This document shows positions 10,401-22,400 of a DNA stretch of 64,000 nt, one piece after another (position 1 is the first letter of the stretch; each line of letters opens with the position of its first letter). The notes under the pieces were generated by a model. The model worked only from the letters and a program-made list of their open reading frames with translations, did not search any database and was not told the origin of the DNA. This DNA is from Monomorium pharaonis (lineage: Eukaryota > Arthropoda > Insecta > Hymenoptera > Formicidae). The position numbers and the translations under genes are program-made. Location: assembly GCF_013373865.1 (NCBI RefSeq), contig NC_050472.1, forward strand, positions 7,125,276-7,189,275. Direction: 5' to 3'.

Positions 10401-13400
10401 ATTTCAAATTTGCACAAAACTATTCAGGAATTTAAATAATCACCGTTGGGCACATTTTTTCACTTTAATTAGCAATAAGAAATTAGATAAATTGTATACC
10501 TAATATTTACTAATTACGTATAAGTGCCCGCGATTATCTATTATTGCTTGAAAAGAGGGTTATCGGTTACAGTTGATTTCATTGGTGGATTTGATCCTCC
10601 ATTTTGGTAAGTCCGCTTAATCATGTTCATCAATTGCACGCTATACGTATATATATAAATTTGTCTATCTTTTGGCACGAGAGTAAATAATTTCTTATCG
10701 TATAATCATGAAACTGTAGAGTGTAAATTAAGTTATGAGTTTGTAGCGATGTAAAATATTTTGCATTTTGAGATTATTTGTATCTATTATTATTGTTTCA
10801 ATTACACTATATTGCTCGAAAAGCATTTCTTTACCTTCGCATGAAAGGAATGGTGTTGTGTCTTCATATACAGTACGCGTATATGATTATTACTTTCTTT
10901 AGCCAAGAATGCAAATACAATTGCGAAGGCACAGCAAAATTAAGCAGACTATGCCATATATAATAGGACCAAATGTTACGATTAAAGATTTCGGGAGAGG
11001 ACATTCGGTAAAGAGCTACAGCATTTTGCTGTAGTGATACGACGATGTCACTCGTCGCTTATTCGCTTCTTCAATCGATTCGCGTTGCTTAATTCTTCCC
11101 GGCTCGTCGTAAGCGGACCTCTAATCTAATGCGATGGATTCTTGAATGATATTTCAGTTGACTTTGTCGGAGGCGATGACTTTGGGCTGGCAGGCCACAC
11201 GCCGTTGCATCCTATGTACGTTAGTTACTCGGCTCTTCCACCGCCCGCCTACTCCCTCAAAAATTCCGCTCAAAATAATTACCCGACCGGCACGGCTAGC
11301 TCACATCAGTCCGGCTATCGCGAGTCGAGCTTGCCAAAGCGCAGCGGCGAGAAGCTGTTAAGCGGCAAAGCCAACGCCGCTGTCGGTCTCAAGAACGACA
11401 CGGTCCGTAGTAATGGCAGTCGCGCGTCCAGCCGCGATTTTCAGAACGTAGACTACTCGGTCGACTACTTGAATCCGGTCGACCACCTGCAGCGGCCCGT
11501 GTCGCCCGCGTACGACGAGTACGACTCGCTGGACAGCGCCGCTAAGCTGCGCTATCAGAAAAACAGGCTGTACCATCCGCGCACGGCGAAGTACAGCCCG
11601 GTCGCGCGTATCAAGTGCCGTCAGGTCGCGGCGAGGCAGGCCAGGAACAACCCCGTTAGGCCACGCGTCTTCATCGATCACGTGCGCGAGCAGCCGCTGC
11701 GATCGTTTTACTCCGATCCGCGACTGGCCGGCGATCAGGAGGCGTCGAGCGAGCGCGACAGGTCGTCGTCTCGGTCCAAACGAGACAGCCGACCGTTGTC
11801 CTTGTACGCGAGTAACTTCTGAAATTTAATGCTATCCCGCTCTCCTATGCGATTGATCTGAAGTTCATCCGTATTGAAGTGTCGACGGTACTTTCTTCGA
11901 ACGGCGGCGACAAAATCGTCCGCGTCCTTGCTTGTCTTCTGCTCTCTTACAGCGAGAAGAGTAAAGAAAGTTAGCTTGCTTGCTACCGCGTGTGTGGCGT
12001 CCGTTCGTGCGGTACGTGTAACGTTATAATTCCTATTCTTGCCAAACAGATAGAACAATTAGCTAGCCTTCAGATGCCTTTTCCCCTCTAGCTATTTTCG
12101 TCGCTCTAAATTGCGAGCTATGTGTTTTTACATAACATTACTACGTAATATTTATTTATGGTATTCTTTGACTTACATTTTACATCGACTGACACACCGA
12201 GAGAGAAAGCTGTTTACCTGGCTAAATCTTTCAACTTGATTTAATTTCTTCAGTTTAAGAACATAACTTAAATGAACAAGTATCTAAACTGAAGAAATTT
12301 AATCAAGTTTAAAAATTCGATCAAGTTCACCTGTATCGTTTCTCAGTGCATGTCGAACTGTGTGTGTGTTCAATAGCGCTTGTTCGTTCGTATGAGCGAT
12401 CGATGCAGTGTGACTTACCTACTAATTCATAAATGTTGCACATTTATATGTGGGATGATTTTAAATTCTTTCCACTCTCTCTTCGCTACTTAATGTACAT
12501 ACGAATGATTAAAATTAAGATAATTATGTAACGGCGCAAGATAGGATTAATTTTGGACTAATGCCGCTTATCATTGGCCACCACCTCAATGGCGATAAGG
12601 TCATGAGGAGTGCGAGAAGCCAGAAAAGAAGATGCCAATTTATACACATTTGTTTGTACAGAAAGAGAGTTAAGAGGGATAGATGATAAGCGTGAGTCAT
12701 TTTGTACATGATTCACTTACTGCTCGTGTTCCACATATAAATTAACGAATACGTCTTGATATATTTACTGTGATATGTATAGAAACTGTGTTTAAGAACA
12801 CGCGGAATATTTATCGTTTTATAAATATACGAGATTTGATTAGCGATACCTTGAAAATTGTATGCATTGAGAGACTCGAGTGCACGCTACGTACGGAAGA
12901 GTGTTGATAAAACACAGTATGACTGGAACGTATTATTTAGGCGTGAAGTACATCTATATAACTTTATTAGTTTTCTTTTTGGAAATTTTGACAAAAACTA
13001 CAACGTGTTTTTCAGTAGTATTGTTTCTAGATTCTCTCTATGTCGAGATATTAAAACGTTTTTTACAGAACTCTCTGGTGTACGCTGTATGTATGTACAT
13101 GAATGGATAGGGGCTTTAAGCTGCTCTATGAAACGATTAGATTGCATTTAATTAGTTTATTTTACAGTTGTGAGTTTGACCCGGTGCTACGAAGAGTTTC
13201 CTTTATTGTAGATTATTTAAAGAAATTTAAATATGAGAAAACGCGCATGTCACGATTTCCTTTCGTTTAGTAGTGCATGTAGTAGTATGGTTTTCCTCTT
13301 TTTTTTTCAATTTAGTATGTCAAATATTTTTAAAATTCCTAGCCTTTTGTGATCGTTTTCGTAGAAAGTATGCAAATGCATCTAAATGTATACATTAAAT

Positions 13401-15670
13401 TTCTCTATTATGTATGAATTTCTTTACGCATAAGTTTTAAATATTTTTTTGGCAATACGTTTATGAAAAAAAAATCTTATCCGTTCTGTGACGTTTCATA
13501 TGTGAATGACTGATTTTTTTGCGTTATATTATAATTTAAGTAAAAATCTGAAGTGACATCACGAAAAAACTTGTCTATAGCAGATTATATTAATTTTTGA
13601 TGTAAATAGTAATTAGTATGTAACTAAATATGTCAACTATAAAGAAAAGACTGCTAAGAGAAAAAGAGAAATAGAGAGAGAGAAGAAGAGAAAAATAGAT
13701 AGAATATAATTTAAAAACGGCTTAATTTCTATAGAAACAAAAAATATATAATGATCATTACACATTTATGTAAATTATATAACTTTTCTAGAGTAATACG
13801 AATTCTATAAAATCATTGTCTTTGATTGTATAGCTATTATTAGTTACACATATATACTTTCAAATACACAATATCTTATTTATAAAGATTATATGTTAAT
13901 TATGTATGTAATATTGTACATACTTCTTTGCATAATTACGTAAAAAATTAGACGTAAAAGAATTTATTTATACTTAAATACCGATTATTATTATTATTTT
14001 ATATTTGGATGCCAAATTTAATTATTAGACATAAAATATTATTTTTTATATTTGGTTTAAACAAACAATTTTTCTGAAAAGAATCGAAGTAAAAAGAAAC
14101 TTCGAATATGATACACGATTTTCTTGTCACTTTAGATTTCATATTTTTAATCGAGTACAGTCTCTATCGAGCATCTTTCAAATTTTTGTATAAAATATTT
14201 ATATTTTTTTAAGGACGTCATAATTAGTTTTGTATTTAATCACTGTATCACGTTTATTTACATTGGTGCAGTTAATTGGGAACAATAAATATGCAATGCC
14301 GCTATTTGCTTGCTTTTTTATTTATTAACCCTTCACTCTTCTTTCTTTTCCTTTTCTAACAATTTCCTACTGTGCGGTTTCTGGGGAATCTTTTTTCATT
14401 ATTTTTCTACGTTTCTTATTTTGTTATTCACTTTTTAGTTCTAAATTTAGTTTCTTTAAAAATTTTGTTGAGATATTTGAATGCAAATGTTACTTTTTGT
14501 AGAAAAGTAATTTTAATTAAAGAGCTTATTATTCTTAGTTATGATTCCTGAAAAAATATGGATGTAAAAATTGTAATTTTAGGATACAAATGCATTCACG
14601 AAAATAGTACTAAAACTGTTTGAGATTTCAAGACAAAATAAAACAAAGATTAACATGAAAAGAAGACAAAGTTTAATTAGTCGAATTAATAGGGTGGAAT
14701 TAGTAACTAATTCTGTTAGCTTCTCTTGTGTTTAACGTATATCACTTGATCAACGAATATCAATCATTCCATTGGTAATGGATGGACAAAAAAGGAGTCG
14801 GGTCGACCGTACCGCAGAATCTGATTGTTTCTTTCTTTCTTTGTTTCCTCGACAGTACGAACTAAACGAAAGAAGAAGCAGCCGCGGCCGCTGTACAGCA
14901 TCGAGTACTCGCAGCCCGAGCCGCCGCCACAGGATGACAGTGTATCGCCGAAGCCGATGACGCCGCGCCGGGTGAAGCGACGTTCCGTCATCTCTCGAGA
15001 CAGCACGCGGCGTTCCAGCATACGGCGCAGCTCGGTGCGGCAGTCACGCCGCAAGAATCCGGTAAACCGCATCATGGACCATCAGGAGAGCCTATACGCG
15101 AACACGGTCACACCCTGCATCGCCAATCTGACGAATCAGAACGTCAGCACGCTGTCGCAGGGCACAATCAACTACGACCGGATCGCGGTCGGCTGGGACC
15201 GCGAGCGGAACGCCGACCGCAACTGGCAACCAGAGGCGGTGAACATATCGGTGTCGTCGCCGACCTTATGGCCACCTGGCACTCAAGACTCCTCCAACAA
15301 TTACTCTTCGAACGCTTCGACCGCCTTCCCGGCCAGTCAGAGTCCGCCCGCTATTTGGGACCAACATCCGACCACTAGTTCGACCCGCAACCTCACCGAC
15401 AACTGGCAGGCCTCGCCGGGTGAGCTAAAACCGATGCAGTGGCAGGGTCAGAGCAACCCCACGTTCCAGCAAACTAGCACGCAGAGCCTGAACGGCGAGG
15501 ACATGGAGGAGCTCTACAGCAATCGGCCGGCCAGCGCTAGGTCCAGTTACAGCAATTACCATGGAGTCAGGGCGACGCCGCAGGTGCCTAATCGCACTGA
15601 CGTTGTCAGACAGAGCCAGCGACAGTTCGTGCTCAGCGGACCGCCTGCTTATCAGGACACGGTGATCTGA
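7475..15670 (+). CDS. NKAIN: NKAIN: Na,K-ATPase-interacting membrane protein, alternative C-termini
   Basis: Common exons: 7475-7528 (MGICSRRHFLLTICSLQL), 8632-8769 (TTIERQIFDFLGFMWAPIL and YRPKYIIS), 8982-9062, 9136-9327 (SWWYVNGPGCK) and 9452-9512. All have GT/AG borders and continuous phase. These match the four-transmembrane NKAIN family, whose vertebrate members (about 200 residues) bind the beta1 subunit of Na,K-ATPase in neurons. The ERQ-FDFLG-WAPIL motif and the WW-GPGC segment are diagnostic. The fifth exon ends in phase 1, and three downstream exons can each complete it: 10573-10610 (187 residues total), 11158-11822 (396 residues) and 14856-15670 (446 residues). The two long tails are hydrophilic, Ser/Arg/Pro-rich and predicted cytoplasmic. 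The start is chosen because residues 1-18 match the family N-terminus and end on a GTGAGT donor. The family is confident. Isoform usage is inferred from phase only. Confidence 0.93.
7619..7635. repeat. Short TA microsatellite in NKAIN intron 1
   Basis: About eight TA units shortly downstream of NKAIN exon 1. Confidence 0.7.
10573..10610 (+). CDS. NKAIN: NKAIN alternative terminal exon a (short, ancestral-like tail)
   Basis: After a TTACAG acceptor, joining to exon 5 gives FDFIGGFDPPFW and then TAA. The FDFIGGFDP motif is what vertebrate NKAIN proteins carry at this place. The stop overlaps a consensus donor (TTTTG|GTAAGT at 10607). If that donor were used to join exon b or c, the frame would close within a few codons, so the exon works best as a terminal exon, giving a 187-residue protein like the vertebrate form. 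Confidence 0.65.
11158..11822 (+). CDS. NKAIN: NKAIN alternative terminal exon b (long cytoplasmic tail)
   Basis: Follows a TATTTCAG acceptor and joins exon 5 in phase to give FDFVGGDDFGLAGH, a diverged duplicate of the exon a motif. It then runs about 220 residues, rich in Ser, Arg and Tyr, and stops at 11820-11822. It contains PPPAYSL, a PPxY motif of the kind bound by WW domains. GC content is clearly above the surrounding intron, as expected for coding sequence. Confidence 0.8.
11823..14310 (+). other. Probable long 3' untranslated region of NKAIN exon b isoform
   Basis: No further coding exon was recognised. The sequence becomes progressively AT-rich and holds an AATAAA at 14284-14289 that could end the exon b transcript. 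In transcripts using exon c the same stretch would be intron. It contains a 25-bp hairpin at 12233-12309. Confidence 0.45.
12233..12309. repeat. Inverted repeat, 25-bp arms
   Basis: The left arm (12233-12257, AACTTGATTTAATTTCTTCA...) pairs with the right arm (12285-12309) with a single mismatch across 25 bases. The loop is 27 bases. It would form a stable RNA stem in the exon b 3' untranslated region. Confidence 0.8.
14856..15670 (+). CDS. NKAIN: NKAIN alternative terminal exon c (second long tail, PDZ-ligand-like end)
   Basis: A strong polypyrimidine tract and GACAG acceptor precede TA CGA ACT AAA, which joins NKAIN exon 5 in frame (RTKRKKKQPRPLYSIEYSQP). The tail runs 271 residues: first Arg/Ser-rich with repeated RRSS/RRS motifs suited to basophilic kinases, then Asn/Ser/Gln-rich, ending SGPPAYQDTVI. 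This gives a PPxY motif and a type I PDZ-binding C-terminus (T-V-I). Strand and phase fit NKAIN, and no other gene start lies nearby. It could also be spliced from a donor inside exon b rather than from exon 5. Confidence 0.65.
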
Positions 15671-15745
15671 CGATGCAGCGACCTGGAGAATCCTCCTGGA
15701 GATGTATGCCGCGCGGCGTATATATATTGACGGCAATCTCGAGAT

Positions 15746-15751
15746 AATAAA
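15746..15751 (+). terminator. Polyadenylation signal AATAAA, NKAIN exon c
   Basis: A canonical hexamer 76 bases after the stop codon of exon c, well placed to end that transcript. Confidence 0.6.
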
Positions 15752-16409
15752 TTGCAAGCGATGAAAAAATTGGCCTTACACAATCGTCTGCTATTTGTCA
15801 GAGTAAGTGAGATAATTGATTGTAGGTAGAATGTGTGATAACGCTCATCCACGCGAACATAAAAATGGCGAATATTTTTGATAGCGATAATCGCGCATGC
15901 CTTCGATTCAAAGGAAACAAAAGTAACAAAGACTTAAAGAAATCGTAGCGCATTCAAGTTGTAATAATTTTAAATGGTTATTTTAACTGTTTTATTCATT
16001 ACATGGTAATTAAAGCGATTGTTTAATATTTGGAATTTATGGAAAAAGAAGCCGAGCATCGCGATTTCGCCGATTTCAGAGCTTTACTTGATACCTATTG
16101 ATGCGACAGATCTCTACTAGTGTTGCATCGTATTGTACTATAAAAAGTAATACTAGGCAACTTTACTTAAAGACTCGAAGAGCCGTTGTTCGCTCTTTCG
16201 GTCGTTTCGCAATATTACGTTAGAGATATTCAAGTGGTGTACGTTTGCATCATTGCCTTTAGTTTAGACGATAATGGAATCGACGTACAGTCGATGTGAT
16301 ATGGGATTATCTTGAGAACATTGTAAGTTAACTTTTATATAATCGTTACATTTAAATTGACAGCACAGAGTTTGCAGTGTAAGGTGCCTAGGCTGAATAA
16401 GGTTTACTT

Positions 16410-16672
16410 AATTTATTTTGTTTTTGAAAAACTTTAAATAAAATTAAAAAAATAGAGTTTTAAAAACTATTTCTGAAAAATTTACTTAATATACTCATAA
16501 AAGTTAATTTTAAGATATTAAAACGTTTATTTTTATTTTAAATCTAAACATTTTGCTTAAAATATTTTTAAGTATCTAAAAAACAAAAATAAAACATTTT
16601 AATATCTTAAGATAAAACACATCATTTTGAGTTGAAGTTTTTGAACAATAAAATAAATTAAATTGGTCTTTT
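16410..16672. repeat. Foldback repeat, family member 1
   Basis: The outer arms are AT-rich (TTAATTTATTTTGTTTTTGA and its diverged complement near 16672). The inner arms are sharper: TTTTAAGATATTAAAACGTT at 16511 pairs with the complement of the segment ending near 16610. The same inner motif occurs in inverted orientation near 21690 and 22040. Confidence 0.5.
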
Positions 16673-17459
16673 TCGGCTTAAATATCTTATACAAAACTTA
16701 TACCACTTTTAAAGTAGACAATGAAAATTGCCTTCACTCTCAGGATTGATCTATCCGACTGACGTGAAATTAGTACGAAGTTTAATGAAATCAAATTCTT
16801 AATAGCGTTAGAACGTAACATATATTCTTTCATTTTTCGTTGTTAAAAGATTTCTTAGAAATTTTACACTTATCATTAATCATTCTATTTATATCATAGA
16901 GCTAAGGATCTTTTTGTTCTGCGCATAAAATCAAAAACTCTCATCGCATTATTTGTACATATAAATATAGATTTATAATCATGTATCACACTCTCGAAAG
17001 CGTATTATCAACAACTATACAATCATGCAATTTTATTTATAATTTTTTTCTAAACTGCGACCTAACGGCGGTTGACGCTATTTTTGAGCACTTTATGACA
17101 ATATAAAATTTAAAGATATCCATCATTTTAAGACTTATGACGTTTTCGAGTCAACTTTTTACTATTTGTACACGATTCGTTTGTATTTGAACATTTATTG
17201 TAAGTGTATATTTGAGCATACACGATTATGCTGCAGTCTTCCAAATTTTAGAAAATAAAAATTAATGCGATTCTTTTTTGTGTACATTAGCGACTGATAA
17301 ACTTGTAGAATTATAATGACGTACAATGTTATACCGCGTGCAATACAATGCACAATCTGTTTTATAATGTTATGAAATCTCTGGCGAAAATTTTTCTCAG
17401 AAATCTATATAATTTTCTATATAAGAATTCTTACATAAATTTCAGAATTTTTTTATAAT

Positions 17460-17540
17460 TTTATAACATTTTAGATAATTTCTTACATTTTTATATGAAT
17501 TGGAACACCTTTTAGAAATATTAAGAAAGTTTATATCTTT
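17460..17540. repeat. Dispersed repeat copy 1
   Basis: Shares ATATGAATTGGAACAC plus flanking AT-rich sequence in the same order with 26270-26350 in a glutaminase intron. This suggests two degenerate copies of one mobile sequence. Confidence 0.4.
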
Positions 17541-19479
17541 TTTAAAATTTTGTACACGTACACACACACTATATGTACATACTACATATATTTATGTAAT
17601 ACAAGCATATATAAATTCTACAACATTCTAAAACTTTAAAATTTTTTTATTCTACAGCTGTTTAAAAAATTATTAAATTTGAAGAATTTTAAAATAAAAA
17701 AAAAATGTTTATTTTTACATTTAAAATACGAAAAATTCTTTAAACCATTATAAAAATGTTATGAGAACTTTTTTCATCAGAGATACTATAGATATAATTT
17801 CGTTGAAAAACACAAATTGACTTTGACAGCCTAAGCTAGTTTTAAATCATGCATTATTTTCGAATATTCTTATTTATAGGATTGATTAGAAAATTTGAAT
17901 GTTTTTAAAGTGCCAAAAGTCATTTCCGTAATAAAATTTTAACTTATTTTTAATTGCTTAATTATAAAAAAAACGATGATTGTCAATTAAATTAAAATTT
18001 TTGTATTAGTTTGATAATTAACAAAATTTAGCGAAATATGCTTTTTTTTCGTTTATTAATTACATTTTTTTTTATTGTTAATATCTTTCATGCTATAAAT
18101 GTTGGCTTGTAATAAGTGCGTCGAGAATTAGGTAGAGGAGATGCAAACCAAAGTATTAAATATCAATGTAAAATAAGATCTATCAAAACTGCCTCACTCC
18201 TGTTCTGATTATTGTACAATTTATTGTAGAATTAATTCTGATACTTGGATCAAATAAAATGTCCAAGTGAGTTACTTCGTTCTGGTTAATTATAAGAATC
18301 TCGTAGTTTTATAATTGTACATTAATTGGACGATTACATTTACAAATGGAGTAGAATAGTTTCACGTACAAGGCAGCTATCTTATTCATTGCAAAGCACA
18401 TATAGTGTTATATCGGTGCACTTTGTTTTATTAAGATGACTTTTTGTGTCAGTTCGCATTACATATCGCATCATGCAGTTTTAAACGATGGAAATTTTGT
18501 GATTGTTATTTGGATTACAATTATTCAGTACATAAGAAATCACAATCGAGATTTACGGTTATTATTACAATATATTATATTATCATGTAACACAATTGCA
18601 AGACAATAAACGATAAATGTTCATTACCCTATTTATCAGTTGTAGTAGTATTTATCAATCCTATCCAAAATATACTTTAGTCATATGTTTAGATATATAT
18701 AAAATACATTTTTTAATTGTGTTTTAAAATATTTAATTTATAAGCATAAATAATCAAATTGCATATGACCTTTGCAATACGTTAAAATTATTGCGTTCTA
18801 ACAGATTTTCTCCGAGATAATGTCGATGCCAATAAACCATTTTGCGGTTTTGCTTCCCGGATAAATTCTTGTGCCAGTTGTGTACCGACCGATGTTCCCG
18901 TGACACATTATGGATTAACTATAGAGCGAAATTTTGTATCCATCCCTAAATCGCGCATGTCCCGCCGGCCGGTCTTCCCTACCTTCTCTACGACCCTCGG
19001 TGCAGTAGAGGCTTACCATCGGGACGCCGAGGGTCGTCTTCCGCCGTCGTTGTCGCAGGCAAAACTGCGACGGCTGATCCATTCGCGGGCGAGAATTCAT
19101 TAGCGACTAGATCTTTGAGTTTGGGAAAAATTATACCAGAAATATGGATCGAATAATGTAGGAACGAGTGAGCATCTTGCGTTTTATATAAAGTGTGAAA
19201 TGGTGGACATCTACTCGTTTGCTATATCGATCAGAAAATTCGAGCAAAAAAAAATGTTATTTGACCAAATATTTCACATGCGAGATCCAGATTGCAAATT
19301 GAAACGTTTTGCTCTCAAATGGAGCAGTTCGATTAGATCTTTTTGCGTCGTTTACGATTTTTCAAATTATTATGAATTAATTGCGGTTGTTTCAAATAAT
19401 AATATCGAATAATAATAGTAATAATATATTGAATAAAATTGTAGATTGTCAGTGAGCAAGGTTTTAATTGAGGAAGGTG

Positions 19480-22400
19480 ATGCAAGGTGCGAGGATGCTG
19501 AAGCTCGTGAGAATCGGGGTGAACGGGCTAAGAAGACTACATTCCACTGGCAGGGTAAGAATATCCTATAAAAAATTAGGGAAGATTCAAAGGCGAGTTA
19601 TTAAAATGACGAAAATTTGCGAGAATTTCAAAACAGTCGCACAAACAGCTATTATGATAAATGTTAAACATGGCGTTTACGAAAGTGTTACGCAATAATG
19701 GAGACATATCTAAAACTCGATGTCAACGCATTCATTATAAGTGACGTTAGATTTATTCGTTATGTTGTAATTCAGGTGCACCCCCTTAAGGTATGACAAC
19801 CAATAAAGGTGACTGATTCTCGTCGATTGCAACCACGTGGGCAGCGGCAATGGCCTATATCGGCGACAAAAATACTTTAACACGTAGCTCGTATATCACT
19901 GTTATGCCAACAAAACGCTCGAATTAGATTATTGCAGTTAATAGCACGATAAATCGCTGTTAATTATTAAGAGTAATATAATTAGTATATAGTACAATGA
20001 TACTCAATTGATCATTTTATGATCACATTTTTAATTATCATATTACAACATATTACTTAACATATTATAAATCTTGATTTAAATTATGTGTTTATAAGTC
20101 TAATAAGTATGTCTTGAAAATTAATTATAAGAAACTTTAGTTATTTATTTATATCTATTAAGGTTGTTATAAAATATATCCAGATTTTATTACTAACGAA
20201 ACGTATCTATCACTGTGGATAAGATCTAAGAAGCTTATATATAAGGTATCGATTGCATAACGAGACGCAAGAGTGACCTTCAGAGGCGAATCTCGTTCTC
20301 TAATCTAGCTGGGCTTTCAATTTTCATTACGCTTATACGCAAATCCTATACGTAATCCTAATGATCTGAATTAAAGTACACGTGACAGGCTTCCGCTCAG
20401 AGTACTATGATGTTTATTCATCAAGAGATCAATACAGAGCTGCCTAGCAACCAGCACACTTTCTCTACGAGACCATCTCAAAATGCTCCTTAAATGCTAA
20501 ATCAGAAACTGCTACAAATATTTTTTTTTATAATAAAAAGAGCTGTTTTAATCCAGCAATAGAAATATATTTTTAATTATATGGAGAGTTTTATTGTTAA
20601 GTTAAAATTCAAAATTATAAAAAATAACTATATCAAATTAAATAGATAATTTTATTATTTATAAACCAGTGTTTGTAACTATCAGTGATGTTTAATCAAT
20701 ATTTTTAACAAGTTACAAATGCATTGTTTAGTAATATTGATATTTATTATAAAAGATTGATTGTGTTTTTAATTGTTTTAAAACTGAAATATTATTGTTA
20801 AAACAAATAAAAAAATGTTTCTTTGTTAACATAAAAATTAATAAATAATAAATTTCTTTTAAAGTTAATGTAATAAAAACAAAGAGATTAACATGTATTA
20901 AAACTTTTTTAATAAATTTAATTTTTATTCAACTCTAGAGTGAAGTTATATCTATTCATGTGTGTGTGCATAATGTGAAAGCACAATAATCGGTTCATTT
21001 ATAAACGATTGAAAAGGTTATTATTAATATTAAATATCGTAATACCTTAAAATAACTGTTTTTATTGAATATAATATTTTTATATATTTTTTAAATATAA
21101 TTTTTCGAAAATTCTTGTATGTTTTTATATTTTGTTGAATAATATTTTAATTATAACAAACGTTATTTGAGCAATTAATTTTATTTTATGCAATAAAATA
21201 GTTATGATTTTTTTTGTAATTAACATTGAACATCCACGATTTTACAGAAACGTGCTAATGTACCATCGCCTACAAAACTTGGAATAACAAAGAACCTGAA
21301 TGCCGCATTCGGAACTGCAGCGAATTTAAAGTGTTCTCAGACACGGTAAGAAATATCCTTATAAAATTAAAAATAAAATTAAACAAATATAAAAAAATGC
21401 CAACAGAAATATTTTTACATGCTACTTTTTTAGTAATATGATATTAATTAGTACTTTTCAAAATATAAATACGTATATAGTATAATTTCTTTCGGCATAT
21501 CTCTCTTCAATCGCGTATCGAACGATCGTTTGTAGAAACATATAAATGCAACGTAAAACTAAAATATAATTTGAACGCTGATAAATGTGATCATGAAAAC
21601 GATACCAAGATATATATACTCTCTGAATTGGAATTAATGTGTTATTCAGTGAAAGACAACGAATAGTTCGATTTTAGTGTTATAAAGTGTAAAATAACTA
21701 TTTAATTTTAAGATAATAAAATGTCTTATTTTTGTTTTTGTTTTTAAATGCTTAAAAATGTTATAATATAATTTAATAATGTTTTAAATTGTGTTTACAT
21801 TAAAAACACTAAAATGTTTGAAATTAATATTTTTTAAAACTTTAAATGCATTTTATTCTAGTTTGTACTAATGGAGATGAAATCGTTTAACTTACTTTGT
21901 TTTTTCTAATTTTATAACTGGAAAAAGATAGAAAATAAGTTTACATTGGTGCAAACGGATGTTAGTGTTTTAAATCTAAAAACATTTTTTAAAACTAAAA
22001 CATTTTTTAATATTTACGAAACAGAAATAAAACATTAGTATCTTAAAATTAAACACTTTTATTTGAATGTATTTATAATTATATTAGTAATAACACTGAT
22101 TCTACTAATAATCACTGATTCCATGAATAATCACTGATGATCCCTATTATAAGTATAACACTGCAAATTAGTAAGGTTTCATTGATTCAGATTTAAAGAG
22201 TAATATTTGTTTCATAGAAGGCATAGTGATCGTCGTACAATAAATTTATTGATGTAATATCGTGTGCTATCTATTAACCCATCACAATTGATTAGGTCGA
22301 GCGTCTTTCATTTAAGCGCGTACAGCAACGTACAATCTCTTAGATCGTGATTTTATCTGTCGCTAAACTAAAGCAGAGAAACTCTCGGCATCATGAAACA

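Larger units (their letters stand above)
15752..19479. other. AT-rich interval between NKAIN and glutaminase
   Basis: No coding exon recognised. It contains a foldback repeat (16410-16672), a copy of a dispersed repeat (17460-17540) and, just before glutaminase exon 1, a GC-richer patch at 18930-19090 with an 11-bp inverted pair (ACGACCCTCGG/CCGAGGGTCGT). That patch may be promoter or 5' untranslated sequence. Confidence 0.45.
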
